NCBI RefSeq assembly: GCF_030538655.1
Contig: NZ_JAUNTO010000004.1
Location: forward strand, 62,001 to 126,000
Reading direction: 5' to 3'
Source: Paracoccus sp. (in: a-proteobacteria)
Lineage (GTDB): Bacteria; Pseudomonadota; Alphaproteobacteria; Rhodobacterales; Rhodobacteraceae
Length of the DNA: 64,000 nucleotides
Shown here piece by piece: positions 44,621-53,667 of this stretch (its first letter is position 1; each line of letters begins with the position of its first letter). The position numbers and the translations under genes were made by a program. The notes under the pieces were generated by a model. That model saw only the letters and a list, made by a program, of their open reading frames with translations, had not been told where the DNA came from and did not search any database.

Positions 44621-47578
44621 ATGTTGTTTCATTTATGGTGGCGCGCGCTGTGCCTTGGGGGGGCTTTGGCGTCGCTTCTGGCTGTGGCGGGGTTGCCTGC
44701 GTCCGCAGGTCCGGCGCGTTTTTCTGTCAGCGATCAGGTTGTTGCGCCAGCCGCCCAAGGGGTGACGGCGACGGTTGACAGCATGGGCGAGGGCAGCACG
44801 TTTTTCCCTGGCGGGGACTTTGAACCGATCATTCATCGCGACTGGTTCTATGCGGCGGACGATTCGCCTGTGGATCAGCCGGGACGGATCGTGGTCAGTG
44901 CGCAGGATGTCAGCCGTTGGGATGTGTTGCGCGATGGCGCGCTGGATGCTGCCGATGTGCAGGTATTGCGGGTCGAGAACGGCCGGTTCCACGAGGTGCG
45001 CAGCGGCACTGTGGCCCCCGGCGGCCATGCGGTTTCGGGGTGGTTGCCGCTGACGGGCGGCATGATCTCGGTGCATCCCGGTCTGGGCCGTGCGACGGTC
45101 TGGATCGCCGATTGGGAACGCCCCGGCGTGCCGCGCTGGTTCACCGTGCGCACCTATGACAGTCAGGGCCGCCTGTCGGATTATGCCGTTCCCGCACGGG
45201 TCGATGTGCCACAGGATCTGCGCGATCAGGCCAGCCGCGACGATCCCGACCGGCCCTCGGAAGGGCCGCCATCGGTCGATGATCCCTATGCCGCCACCGA
45301 TCCGCGCGGGCCGCTTGCCCCCGAGGGGGTAAGCGCGCGGATGGACTCTGGTGCCAAGGTGCAGCTGACCTGGGATTTGCCTGCCGATGACGATGACATT
45401 GTGGGGGTGATGGTCTATCAGTCCTATGTCGCGCCCGAACAGATGCGCGGCTTTGGCCTGACCCTGACCGACGCCGCATCGGGTGAGCCTGTGCGACGCG
45501 GCGATCTGATCGTGTTGCGCAAGCTGATCGAACAGCCTGACCGCACGAAACTGGTCTCGGACCGGGTGTGGAACGCAGGTGCCGCTTCCAGTTGGCTGCG
45601 CCGTATGACGCCGGATTTCTATGATGCGCAGGGTGATGCGAAATGGTCGCTTCGCCCGCATGATCCCGATCCGGCGCGGACATGGGGCGGGCGCAGCTAT
45701 CTGCATGTCGAACTGCCGGGCCGGACACGGTTTTCCCTTGGCGCGTATAATCATGCGGGAACCGGGCAAAGCTGGTATCAGGTGCTGCGCCCCGGCGTGG
45801 AATACACCGTGACCGCACGTCTGCGCGGCGCGCGTGCGGGCCGGGCGCAGTTCCGCCTGCTGGGCACCGCATATCAGGATTTGCCCGCCGTGCCGCTGGA
45901 TTACGGCACGGAATGGGCAAATGTCAGCGCCACCTTTACCGTGCCCGAGATGCTGACCGAGGCGCGGCCTGTCGGCCAGATGGTGCTGGCCTTTCAGGGA
46001 CCGGGCTGGGTCGATGTGGATGATGTGCGCGTTCACCGCAGCGACATCCCCTTTCTGGCGCTGAGCGCCGAAGACAGCACAGCCCTGCACGATGCCGGGA
46101 TCTCGGCGCTGCGGTTTCACGGAATGGTGCGCACCGGGACCGACACCTATGATCTGCCCGCGCTTCTGCGCAGCGGCGGGTTCCGGTTGCGGCATCAGCA
46201 GATGGCCGGAATGCCTGATTCTCTGGGCTGGGCGCAGGATGCGGCGGCAGACCCATGGCTTCAGATCGAACCGCATCTGAACGATGAGGAATGGCGCGGA
46301 CTGATCGAATATCTGGCCGCCCCCTTTGATCCGGCGACGGATGACCCTGCTGACAAGCCCTGGGCTGCGCTGCGGGCGGCACAGGGGCGGGCAGCCCCCT
46401 GGACCGATCAGTTCGACCGCATCTATTTCGAGGTCGGCAACGAAACCTGGAACCCGATTTTTCGCCCGTGGGTGTTTCGTGGCATGACGGATGCTGCGAC
46501 CGGCACGCAATATGACAGCGGGCAGGTTTACGGTCTGTTTCAGGCCCATGTGGCGCAGATTTTGCGGTCCAGCCCATGGTGGGATAGCGCAGGGCTTGAG
46601 GACAAGATGATTTTCGTCATCGGCGGTCGCGCGGGTTTCGATTTCGGCAGTCGCGCGGCGCAGATGGCCGCGCCTGCCGATGCCGCCGATCTGTTAAGCA
46701 TTGCGGCCTATAACGGCGGCTGGGATGAAAACGAAGGCCCGCCGCGGCGCAACAGGGCCAGCTTTATGAACCTGCTCAATCAGGTGCTTCAGGTCACGCC
46801 GCAGCGGATCGAACAGGTGTCAAAGGGCGCTGAAGATGTTTCCACACAGACCGGGCGCCGCCCGCTGATCGGCACGTATGAGGCCGGGCCGGGCTATGTG
46901 ATGAACGGGCTGAATGGCGCGAAGCTGTCACCCGAACAGCAGCGCGAACAGGAACAGGTGATGAAAAGCCGCGCCGCTGGTGTGGCGACACTGGATACCT
47001 TCCTGATGCAGCGGCAATTGGGCATGACGGTGCAGAACTTTTTCACCTTTGGTCCGGGCGAATACTGGCGCTCGCATCAGAACTGGTATGACGGCGGCGC
47101 GGGCTATCCGGCGTGGAACCTGCTGGCCGCCATGAACCGCCACGGCGCGGGTGAGATGCTGGCCGTTACGGCCTCGGGCGATATGCCGACTCAGCGTCTG
47201 CGCAAGGCCGAAAGGCGTGCCGCCGTGCGCCGCGCGCCGCAAATCGCGGTTTACGCGGCCCGTCATGATGACCGACTGACCGTTTTTGCGTTGTCGCGAC
47301 AGGTGCCCGACACGCCTGATGGCACCGACGCCTGCACCCCGGTCGAGGTGGCCTTGCCTGTCACGCGCGCCGGGTCGCTGCGCCTGATCCGCACCGGCGG
47401 GGCTTATGATGATAACTTCACCACTGGTCCCGCCCCGGTGATCGACGAAATCGCGTTGGACCCGGCCCTGATCCGTGACGGGCTGCTAAGGATCGGCGGG
47501 GCCGACAGTGGTGCGCCGGATTGCGGGCTGCCGGGGGCGTCGGCCTATATCTATGTGATCGAGGGCGCAGCGCCGTGA
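44621..47578 (+). CDS. Secreted multidomain glycoside hydrolase-like protein
   Basis: The 985-residue product has a signal peptide ending near ASA, a fibronectin III-like segment (about 235-275, PEGVSARMDSGAKVQLTW), a carbohydrate-binding-like beta domain (about 325-475) and a TIM barrel-like C-terminal half. There EVGNETWNP (Glu at about 608) and GTYEAGPGY (Glu at about 754) match the acid/base and nucleophile pair of clan A glycosidases. The family (GH39, 44, 79 or other) cannot be set by eye. GGAG precedes the ATG. In a polysaccharide locus such an enzyme would trim or release the polymer; this is inference. Confidence 0.78.
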   Translation: MLFHLWWRALCLGGALASLLAVAGLPASAGPARFSVSDQVVAPAAQGVTATVDSMGEGSTFFPGGDFEPIIHRDWFYAADDSPVDQPGRIVVSAQDVSRWDVLRDGALDAADVQVLRVENGRFHEVRSGTVAPGGHAVSGWLPLTGGMISVHPGLGRATVWIADWERPGVPRWFTVRTYDSQGRLSDYAVPARVDVPQDLRDQASRDDPDRPSEGPPSVDDPYAATDPRGPLAPEGVSARMDSGAKVQLTWDLPADDDDIVGVMVYQSYVAPEQMRGFGLTLTDAASGEPVRRGDLIVLRKLIEQPDRTKLVSDRVWNAGAASSWLRRMTPDFYDAQGDAKWSLRPHDPDPARTWGGRSYLHVELPGRTRFSLGAYNHAGTGQSWYQVLRPGVEYTVTARLRGARAGRAQFRLLGTAYQDLPAVPLDYGTEWANVSATFTVPEMLTEARPVGQMVLAFQGPGWVDVDDVRVHRSDIPFLALSAEDSTALHDAGISALRFHGMVRTGTDTYDLPALLRSGGFRLRHQQMAGMPDSLGWAQDAAADPWLQIEPHLNDEEWRGLIEYLAAPFDPATDDPADKPWAALRAAQGRAAPWTDQFDRIYFEVGNETWNPIFRPWVFRGMTDAATGTQYDSGQVYGLFQAHVAQILRSSPWWDSAGLEDKMIFVIGGRAGFDFGSRAAQMAAPADAADLLSIAAYNGGWDENEGPPRRNRASFMNLLNQVLQVTPQRIEQVSKGAEDVSTQTGRRPLIGTYEAGPGYVMNGLNGAKLSPEQQREQEQVMKSRAAGVATLDTFLMQRQLGMTVQNFFTFGPGEYWRSHQNWYDGGAGYPAWNLLAAMNRHGAGEMLAVTASGDMPTQRLRKAERRAAVRRAPQIAVYAARHDDRLTVFALSRQVPDTPDGTDACTPVEVALPVTRAGSLRLIRTGGAYDDNFTTGPAPVIDEIALDPALIRDGLLRIGGADSGAPDCGLPGASAYIYVIEGAAP

Positions 47579-47701
47579 CCTTGCGCGTATGTTTGCCAAT
47601 CGTTTACCTGCCCCGGCAATCGGCTATCGACTTTGATCTGCAAAGGCGGCACAAGCTGCGCCGGAAAGCTGTTTTCCTGTAAGTTTGTGCGTCATCGTTT
47701 C

Positions 47702-49087
47702 ATGCAGATTCCATCGTTCTTTCGCCGCCTGACGGGTGATTCCGGTTCGTTGCGGGCACGCAGCATTCGCGCCTCGGTTATTACTGTGGGCGGAATTGTG
47801 ACACAGCGCAGCCTCAGTCTTGTCAGCAACCTCATCATGACGCGCCTGCTGGTGCCCGAGGCGTTCGGCCTGATGGCGATGGTGGTGGTGGTGCATATTC
47901 TGGTCACGATGCTGTCCGACATCGGCGTCCATCAAAGCATCATCCGGTCCGAGCGTGGCGATCAGCTGTATTACCTGCGCGCGGCATGGTCGGTGCAGAT
48001 TGTGCGAACGACGTTGATTACCGCAGTGGTGGCGGCTGCGGGGCTGGGTATCGGGGTTTTGGGGCCGCGTTTGGCCCCGCCCGACAGTGTTTACGCCGAC
48101 CCGCAACTGCCATGGCTGATCGTGGTGTCGTCGCTGGCGATGCTGTTCAAGGGCTGTGAATCGGCCGGGGTCGCACTGGCCAGACGGCGGCTGATGCTGG
48201 GCAAGATCACGCAGATCGACATCGGCAACCAGATCATCGTCATCATCCTGATGGTGCTGCTGGCGCAATGGAAGGCCACTGTCTGGGTGCTGTTGCTGGG
48301 GATGATGCTGGGCGCGTTTCAGCGCATGATCTGGACCCATATCGCCTTTCGCGATACGCCGATGCGCTGGGTCTGGGATCGCGAAATTGCTGCCGATCTG
48401 TGGCAATACGGGCGCTGGCTGATCGTGTCATCGCTGTCAACCTTTGTGGCCAATCAGGGCGACCGGCTGATTTTGGGTGCGTTTCTGGACAAGACCACCT
48501 TTGGCATCTACGTCATCGCCGCTTTGTGGATCGAGGCGGGGATGAACCTGATTTCCATGGTCGGATCGCAGATCGCGCTGGCGGGCTTTGCCGAAAAGCT
48601 GCGCACCGCCCGCGATCATTTTGACCAGGTGTTCCGCAAGGTCATGCGTGCCTTTGCGGCGCTGGTTCTGGTCACATTTCTGGGCGGGTTCTTTATCGGC
48701 CCGCTGCTGATCCAGGCGCTGTATACCCCCGAATATCACGCGGCGGGCTGGATGGTTTCGCTGCTGTCGTTCCGCTTTTTGTGCGCGCGCACGACCCCCT
48801 ATGCGATGTTCCTTCTGGCCGAGGGGCAAAGCCGCAATGTTGCCTTTGTCTCGATGATTTCGGCGGCTGTCATGTTGGTGGGCCTGCCGCTGGCGCTGAC
48901 GCAGTTCGGCGTGACCGCGGCGATCACCATGATCGCGCTGGCGCAGATCTGGGCCACGCCGCTGCTGATTATAGGGGCGCGGCGGCGGATGCCCAACCTG
49001 CCGCCGTTCGGGCAGGAACTGGCGCTGATCGCCGCCACCGTGGCGGCGGCTGTTTTTGTTGCGGCCACGGGGCTTTATGGCGGCTGA
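47702..49087 (+). CDS. Oligosaccharide flippase (Wzx-like, MOP superfamily)
   Basis: A 461-residue protein with about twelve membrane helices of the polysaccharide transport/Wzx class. It has the N-terminal TVGGIVTQRSLSLVSNLIMT and central ANQGDRLILGAFLDKTTFGIY motifs of this family. It should flip the lipid-linked repeat unit across the inner membrane. The ATG at 47702 gives an expected N-terminus though its ribosome binding site is weak. It follows the glycoside hydrolase-like gene by 123 bases. Confidence 0.88.
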   Translation: MQIPSFFRRLTGDSGSLRARSIRASVITVGGIVTQRSLSLVSNLIMTRLLVPEAFGLMAMVVVVHILVTMLSDIGVHQSIIRSERGDQLYYLRAAWSVQIVRTTLITAVVAAAGLGIGVLGPRLAPPDSVYADPQLPWLIVVSSLAMLFKGCESAGVALARRRLMLGKITQIDIGNQIIVIILMVLLAQWKATVWVLLLGMMLGAFQRMIWTHIAFRDTPMRWVWDREIAADLWQYGRWLIVSSLSTFVANQGDRLILGAFLDKTTFGIYVIAALWIEAGMNLISMVGSQIALAGFAEKLRTARDHFDQVFRKVMRAFAALVLVTFLGGFFIGPLLIQALYTPEYHAAGWMVSLLSFRFLCARTTPYAMFLLAEGQSRNVAFVSMISAAVMLVGLPLALTQFGVTAAITMIALAQIWATPLLIIGARRRMPNLPPFGQELALIAATVAAAVFVAATGLYGG

Positions 49088-49102
49088 GGGGGCTGTTCCC
49101 CC
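49088..49102 (+). terminator. Short hairpin after the flippase gene
   Basis: GGGGG-CTGTT-CCCCC begins directly after the flippase stop codon. No T-run follows, so termination is uncertain. Confidence 0.35.
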
Positions 49103-49158
49103 CTTGCGGTTGTCTGGGAATTAACGTCTGATAACGCAAACAATGATGGGGGACGAAC

Positions 49159-50946
49159 ATGGCAGAGGCAGCAGGGCTTGCGCATACGATCGGGCCGGTG
49201 GTCGTGCTGATGGGCGCGGCGGTCACGGCGGTGCCTCTGTTCCGCTGGCTTGGGCTTGGCTCGGTTCTGGGCTATTTCGCCGCCGGGGCGCTGGTCGGAC
49301 CTTCGGTGTTCGGGCTGTTCTCTGATCCGGCCTCGATCCTGCATTTCGCCGAACTGGGCGTTGTCATGTTCCTGTTCGTCATCGGGCTGGAACTGCGCCC
49401 GCAGACCCTGTGGCGGATGCGCGGGCAGATTTTCGGCCTGGGCGCGGCGCAGGTGATAACCTGTATCGCGTTGCTGACCGTCGGTGGCATCGTGCTGTTC
49501 AGCTTTAGCCCTGCGGTCGCCTTTGTCGGCGCCGCGGGGTTTGTGATGTCATCGACCGCCGTTATCATGTCGATCCTTCAGGAACGCGGCGAAATTGCCA
49601 GCGCCGAGGGGCAGAAGGCTGTTTCGATCTTGCTGTTCGAGGATCTGATGATCGTGCCGCTGCTGGCCTTCGTCGCCATGCTGTCCCCAGTGTCCAGTGG
49701 CGAAAGCGGGATTGGCGGTATCCTGATCGCCATCGGTGCGCTGGCCGCGCTGATCCTTGCCGGACGTTATCTGCTGGACCCGTTCTTCGCCCTTCTGGCC
49801 CGCACCCGCACGCGCGAGGTGCTGACAGCGGGTGCCCTGCTGATCGTTCTGGGGGCCGCGTTGCTGATGGAATGGGCCGGGCTGTCGATGGCGATGGGGG
49901 CGTTTATTGCGGGCGTGCTGCTGTCGGGGTCCAGTTATCGGCATCAGATCGAAACCGACATAGAACCGTTCCGGGGCCTGCTGATGGGGCTGTTCTTCAT
50001 GGCGGTCGGCATGTCACTGGACCTGCGCCTGATCGCCGCCGACTGGTCCATGGTGCTGGCGATGCTGATCGCCGCCGTGACTGTGAAGGCGGCGGGCATT
50101 TATCTGGTCGCCCGCCTGTTCGGCGACAGCAATCATGCCGCGCTGCACCGCGCCTCGATGTTCGCGCAGGGCGGCGAATTCGCCTTTGTGCTGTTTCTGG
50201 GTGCTGTGTCCGGGCGGGTCATCACCGATCATGAAAACGCGCTGCTCTCTACCGTGGTGATCTTGTCGATGGCGTTGACCCCGCTGATCCTGATCGCCGC
50301 CGACCGGCTGTTAAAAGACGACTCGCCCTCTATGGAGGGGGTGGACGAGGCGCGCGATCTGCATGGGCAGGTGCTGATGATCGGTTTTGGCCGGTTCGGG
50401 CAGATCGTGTCGCAGATGCTGCTGCGCCAGAATGTCGAGGTGTCGGTGATCGAAACCGACCCCGATCTGATCCGCATCGCCAACGAGGCGTTCGGCTTCA
50501 AGATCTTCTATGGCGATGGCGCGCGGCTGGACATTCTGCATCATTCCGGCGCCGTCGATGCCGAGGTTATCATCGTCTGCGTTGATGATCAGGCGGTGGC
50601 CACCCGCATTGCCGAACTGGTTCATCACGAATTTCCCATGGCTAAACTGTTGGTGCGTGCGACTGACCGACGGCATTCCGTCGAACTGATCCGCCTTGGC
50701 GTCGATTACCAAATCCGCGAAACGCTGGAATCCGCCCTTGTCATGGGTGCGGAAAGCCTGCGCGAACTCGGCCTGTCAGAGCCTGAGATCGAAGAAACGC
50801 TGGAAGACATCCGTCGCCGTGACGCCGAGCGGCTGACCATGCAGGTGCAGGGCGACCTCCGCGATGGGCTGGATCGCCTGTATCGCCCCACGCCCGAGCC
50901 GCTGACCACGCCTCGCCCCCGCCCCTCAGAGGAGAAACCCGCATGA
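49159..50946 (+). CDS. Kef-type monovalent cation:proton antiporter (CPA2)
   Basis: The 595-residue protein has about twelve membrane helices of the CPA2 fold (LGYFAAGALVGPSVFGL, LFVIGLELRP, LLFEDLMIVPLLA) and a C-terminal RCK_N Rossmann domain (about 395-520) with GFGRFG and the acidic end VIETDP. It probably exports K+ in exchange for protons. GGGGGACG precedes the ATG. Its stop overlaps by four bases a flavodoxin-fold reductase, which recalls the KefB-KefG and KefC-KefF pairs of enterobacteria, where the reductase activates the channel. Confidence 0.91.
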   Translation: MAEAAGLAHTIGPVVVLMGAAVTAVPLFRWLGLGSVLGYFAAGALVGPSVFGLFSDPASILHFAELGVVMFLFVIGLELRPQTLWRMRGQIFGLGAAQVITCIALLTVGGIVLFSFSPAVAFVGAAGFVMSSTAVIMSILQERGEIASAEGQKAVSILLFEDLMIVPLLAFVAMLSPVSSGESGIGGILIAIGALAALILAGRYLLDPFFALLARTRTREVLTAGALLIVLGAALLMEWAGLSMAMGAFIAGVLLSGSSYRHQIETDIEPFRGLLMGLFFMAVGMSLDLRLIAADWSMVLAMLIAAVTVKAAGIYLVARLFGDSNHAALHRASMFAQGGEFAFVLFLGAVSGRVITDHENALLSTVVILSMALTPLILIAADRLLKDDSPSMEGVDEARDLHGQVLMIGFGRFGQIVSQMLLRQNVEVSVIETDPDLIRIANEAFGFKIFYGDGARLDILHHSGAVDAEVIIVCVDDQAVATRIAELVHHEFPMAKLLVRATDRRHSVELIRLGVDYQIRETLESALVMGAESLRELGLSEPEIEETLEDIRRRDAERLTMQVQGDLRDGLDRLYRPTPEPLTTPRPRPSEEKPA

Positions 50947-51482
50947 CCACCATCCTTGGCCTGTCTGGCAGCCTGCGCCGCGCCTCGTTCAACACGGGTC
51001 TGCTGCGCGCGGCGGCTGACACCGCGCCCGATCACGTCACCATCGAGATCGGTTCGATCCGCGAGGTGCCGTTGTATGACGGCGATCTGGAAGCCACCCA
51101 CGGCCTGCCCGCAGCGGTGCAGCAGTTGCAGAAACAGCTGGGCGCAGCAGACGGGCTGTTGCTGGTCACGCCCGAATATAACAACGGTATTCCCGGCGTG
51201 TTCAAGAACGCGCTGGACTGGATGTCGCGCGGTCCGGGGCTGGATCTGTTCGCCGGGATGCCGGTGGCTGTCATCGGCGCCTCGCCCGGCGGGTTTGGCA
51301 CGATCTTGGCGCAGGATCACTGGCTGCCGGTGCTGCGCACCCTGCGCACCCGCCCGTGGTTTGAAGGTCGGCTGATGGTGTCGCGCGCTGGCAGCCTGTT
51401 TGACGAAAACGGCGACCTGACCGACGACAAAACCCGCGAAGCTCTGGCCGGGTTTATCGCAGGCTTTGCCGCCAGCCTGTGA
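50943..51482 (+). CDS. NAD(P)H-dependent FMN reductase (flavodoxin fold)
   Basis: A 179-residue flavoprotein of the ChrR/YieF-like FMN reductase group. The FMN phosphate loop is SGSLRRASFN (7-16) and the second flavin motif is TPEYNNGIPGVFKNALDW. It starts in an ATGA overlap with the Kef-type antiporter stop, so the two are translationally coupled. It could be an activating subunit like KefF/KefG, or a quinone reductase in its own right. It also resembles the decayed reductase at 15118-15673, but not closely enough to be its recent copy. Confidence 0.9.
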   Translation: MTTILGLSGSLRRASFNTGLLRAAADTAPDHVTIEIGSIREVPLYDGDLEATHGLPAAVQQLQKQLGAADGLLLVTPEYNNGIPGVFKNALDWMSRGPGLDLFAGMPVAVIGASPGGFGTILAQDHWLPVLRTLRTRPWFEGRLMVSRAGSLFDENGDLTDDKTREALAGFIAGFAASL

Positions 51483-51489
51483 CACGGCA

Positions 51490-52428
51490 TCAGGGCAGGC
51501 GGGCAATCCGTTCGGTCAGCAGGTCAAAGAACCCCGCCGCGTCCACATCGCGCATGAACAGCGCATTGGGGGCGCGGTCGCTGACCCGCCACCAATCGGC
51601 CACCGTCATGCCAAGGGTAAATTCGCCCTTGGTTTCGATCTCGACGTTGATTTCGCGCCCCGAAAACAGATCGGGCCGCAACAGCCAGGCGATGGTGCAG
51701 GGGTCATGCAGCGGTGCGCCCTCGCTCCCGTATTTCTCGCGGTCATAGCGCTCAAAGAAATCGGTCCAGCTTGCCACGGCAGGTCCGCAGCGGTTTGGCA
51801 TCGCGCGCATCCTCTCGACCCAGGCGCGGTTGGTCAGCGCCGCATGGGTCACATCCAGCGGCATCACCACCAAAGGCACGCCCGCGTCAAACACAATCGC
51901 CGCTGCCTCGGGATCGACATAGATGTTGAACTCTGCCGCCGGGGTGATGTTGCCGACCTCGAAATAGGCGCCGCCCATCAACACGATCCGCTGCACACGG
52001 GCCACCACGTCGGGCGCACGCCGAAAGGCGGTGGCGATATTGGTCAGCGGCCCGATCGGCACCAGCGTGACCGTTCCCGCCGGTTCTCGCCGCAAGGTTT
52101 CAATAATGAAATCAACCGCGTGCTGATCCTGCAAGGCCAACACGGGTTCAGGCAATTCGATCCCGTCCAGCCCGGTTTTGCCGTGGACATGTTCCGCTGT
52201 CACCAGCCGCCGGTGCATCGGTGCATCGCAGCCCGCAAACACCGGCACATCGCCGCGCCCCGACAACTCCACCACCTTGCGCGCATTCAGCGCCGTCAAA
52301 GGCAAGGGCACATTGCCCGCCACCGCCGTCACCCCCAGCACCTGCAATTCCGGCGAGGCCAGTGCCAGCAAAAGCGCCACCGCATCATCCTGCCCCGGAT
52401 CTGTATCAATGATAATCTTTTGTGCCAT
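51490..52428 (-). CDS. Nucleoside hydrolase
   Basis: The 312-residue enzyme cleaves the N-glycosidic bond of ribonucleosides for salvage. The Ca2+-binding IIIDTDPGQDDAVALLLAL at the N-terminus is diagnostic, and LVPIGPLTNIATA, GGAYFEVGNITPAAEFNIY and the DPC near the end complete the active site. The start at 52428 is chosen by the GGGGGCG site and the standard N-terminus. It is convergent with the FMN reductase gene, 7 bases apart. Substrate class (purine or pyrimidine) is not resolved. Confidence 0.95.
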   Translation of the reverse strand: MAQKIIIDTDPGQDDAVALLLALASPELQVLGVTAVAGNVPLPLTALNARKVVELSGRGDVPVFAGCDAPMHRRLVTAEHVHGKTGLDGIELPEPVLALQDQHAVDFIIETLRREPAGTVTLVPIGPLTNIATAFRRAPDVVARVQRIVLMGGAYFEVGNITPAAEFNIYVDPEAAAIVFDAGVPLVVMPLDVTHAALTNRAWVERMRAMPNRCGPAVASWTDFFERYDREKYGSEGAPLHDPCTIAWLLRPDLFSGREINVEIETKGEFTLGMTVADWWRVSDRAPNALFMRDVDAAGFFDLLTERIARLP

Positions 52429-52467
52429 ATCGCCCCCAGCAGAACGGGCGCAGGAAACCCCCGCGCC

Positions 52468-52512
52468 CATCCTTGGTCTTTAAATATCCTGGGGTCGGGG
52501 GCAAGGCCCCGG
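52468..52512 (-). repeat. Dispersed intergenic element, copy D
   Basis: Read on the minus strand: CCGGGGCC-loop-CCCCCG, then ACCCCAGGATATTTAAAGAC, CAAGGATG. It lies just after the stop of the iron-type binding protein gene, again in the same orientation relative to the gene before it. The sequence is more diverged than copies A and C. Confidence 0.65.
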
Positions 52513-52531
52513 TCCGGCGATGCCGCCCCGG

Positions 52532-53530
52532 TCAGCCGTCGAAGTTGACTTCCTCGATCAGTTTCAGCGCGGCCGGTCGCAGGTCCGAAACCTCGGGCAA
52601 GGCCAGCGCGTCGGGGGTGAATTCGCCCCAGCTGGCAACCAGTTCCGACCGCGGCACGCCGTCGATGACCGGAAATTCATTGTTCGATTCGGCATAGATC
52701 CGCTGCGCCTCGGGACTGACCAGGAATTGCATGAATTGCAGCGCCGCCTCGCGGTTGGGGGCGGCCTTGGTCATACCCACGCCGGAAACGTTTACATGCG
52801 TGCCGCCATCCTCGAAGGTCGGGAAGACGATCCGCACCGATTCCGCCCATTCCTTTTGTTCCGGGTCGTTCAGCATCACGCCCATGTAATAGGTGTTGCC
52901 GATGCTGATGTCGCATTCGCCCGCCCAGATGGATTTGACCTGAGCGCGGTCGTTCCCCTCGGGCTTTTTCGCCAGGTTGGCGCGCAGGGCGGTCAGCCAT
53001 TCGCGGGTCGCCTCTTCGCCGTGATGGGCCAGATAGGCGGCGGTCAGGGCGATGTTGTAATCATTGCCGAAGGTGCGCGAACAGATGCGGCCCTTCCATT
53101 TCGGATCGGCCAGATCCTCATAGGTGGTCACTTCGCCGTCGGCCACGCGATCCTTGCTGGCATAAACGATACGGGCGCGGGTGGTGACGCCAAACCACTC
53201 GTTATCGGCATCGCGCAGCCCGGCCGGAATCGTCTCAAGCGCCGCGTCCTCGACGGGTTGCAGCAGGCCAGCGTCCTTGATCTGCCCCAGCCGGGCAATA
53301 TCGACGGTCAGCACGATGTCGGCGGGCGAACGCTCTCCCTCGGCCTGCAAGCGTTCAACCATCCCCTGATTGATATAGGCCGAATTGACCTTGATGCCGG
53401 TTTCGGCGGTGAACGCCTCCAACAGCGGGTCGATCAGCATGGGCTGGCGGTGGGAATAGATGTTCAGCTCTTGGGCCAGCGCGGGCAGGGCGGTGCCGGC
53501 GATCAGGGCTGCAAGGACGACAGAACGCAT
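52532..53530 (-). CDS. Fe(3+) ABC transporter substrate-binding protein (FbpA-like)
   Basis: A 332-residue periplasmic binding protein of SBP family 1. It has a signal peptide cleaved after ALA near residue 19, ELNIYSHRQPMLIDPLLEAF at the mature start, and later CDISIGNTYYMGVML, which carries the Tyr pair used by FbpA-type proteins to bind ferric iron. GGAGGAG precedes the ATG. No FbpB permease or FbpC ATPase gene is adjacent, so it is an orphan here. No clear Fur, RirA or Irr box was recognised upstream. Confidence 0.92.
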   Translation of the reverse strand: MRSVVLAALIAGTALPALAQELNIYSHRQPMLIDPLLEAFTAETGIKVNSAYINQGMVERLQAEGERSPADIVLTVDIARLGQIKDAGLLQPVEDAALETIPAGLRDADNEWFGVTTRARIVYASKDRVADGEVTTYEDLADPKWKGRICSRTFGNDYNIALTAAYLAHHGEEATREWLTALRANLAKKPEGNDRAQVKSIWAGECDISIGNTYYMGVMLNDPEQKEWAESVRIVFPTFEDGGTHVNVSGVGMTKAAPNREAALQFMQFLVSPEAQRIYAESNNEFPVIDGVPRSELVASWGEFTPDALALPEVSDLRPAALKLIEEVNFDG

Positions 53531-53667
53531 GATTGACTCCTCCAGTCAGGTATCTGAAGGGGTTCTTGCATCGCCGGTCCTGTGCGTCAATATCTGACAG
53601 AAAAACTTTGTGGCGATCCCCGGCCATTCGCATTGACGCAGCCGTGCCGCCGCGCTAACGCCCCGCC

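Noticed and set aside
44633..46549. 638-codon open frame on the minus strand
   Set aside because: Antisense to the glycoside hydrolase-like gene, which has a signal peptide, domain motifs and a ribosome binding site; the opposite frame has none.
53531..53667. Fur, Irr or RirA box upstream of the iron-type binding protein
   Set aside because: Only weak AT-rich similarity was seen; no full box could be written.
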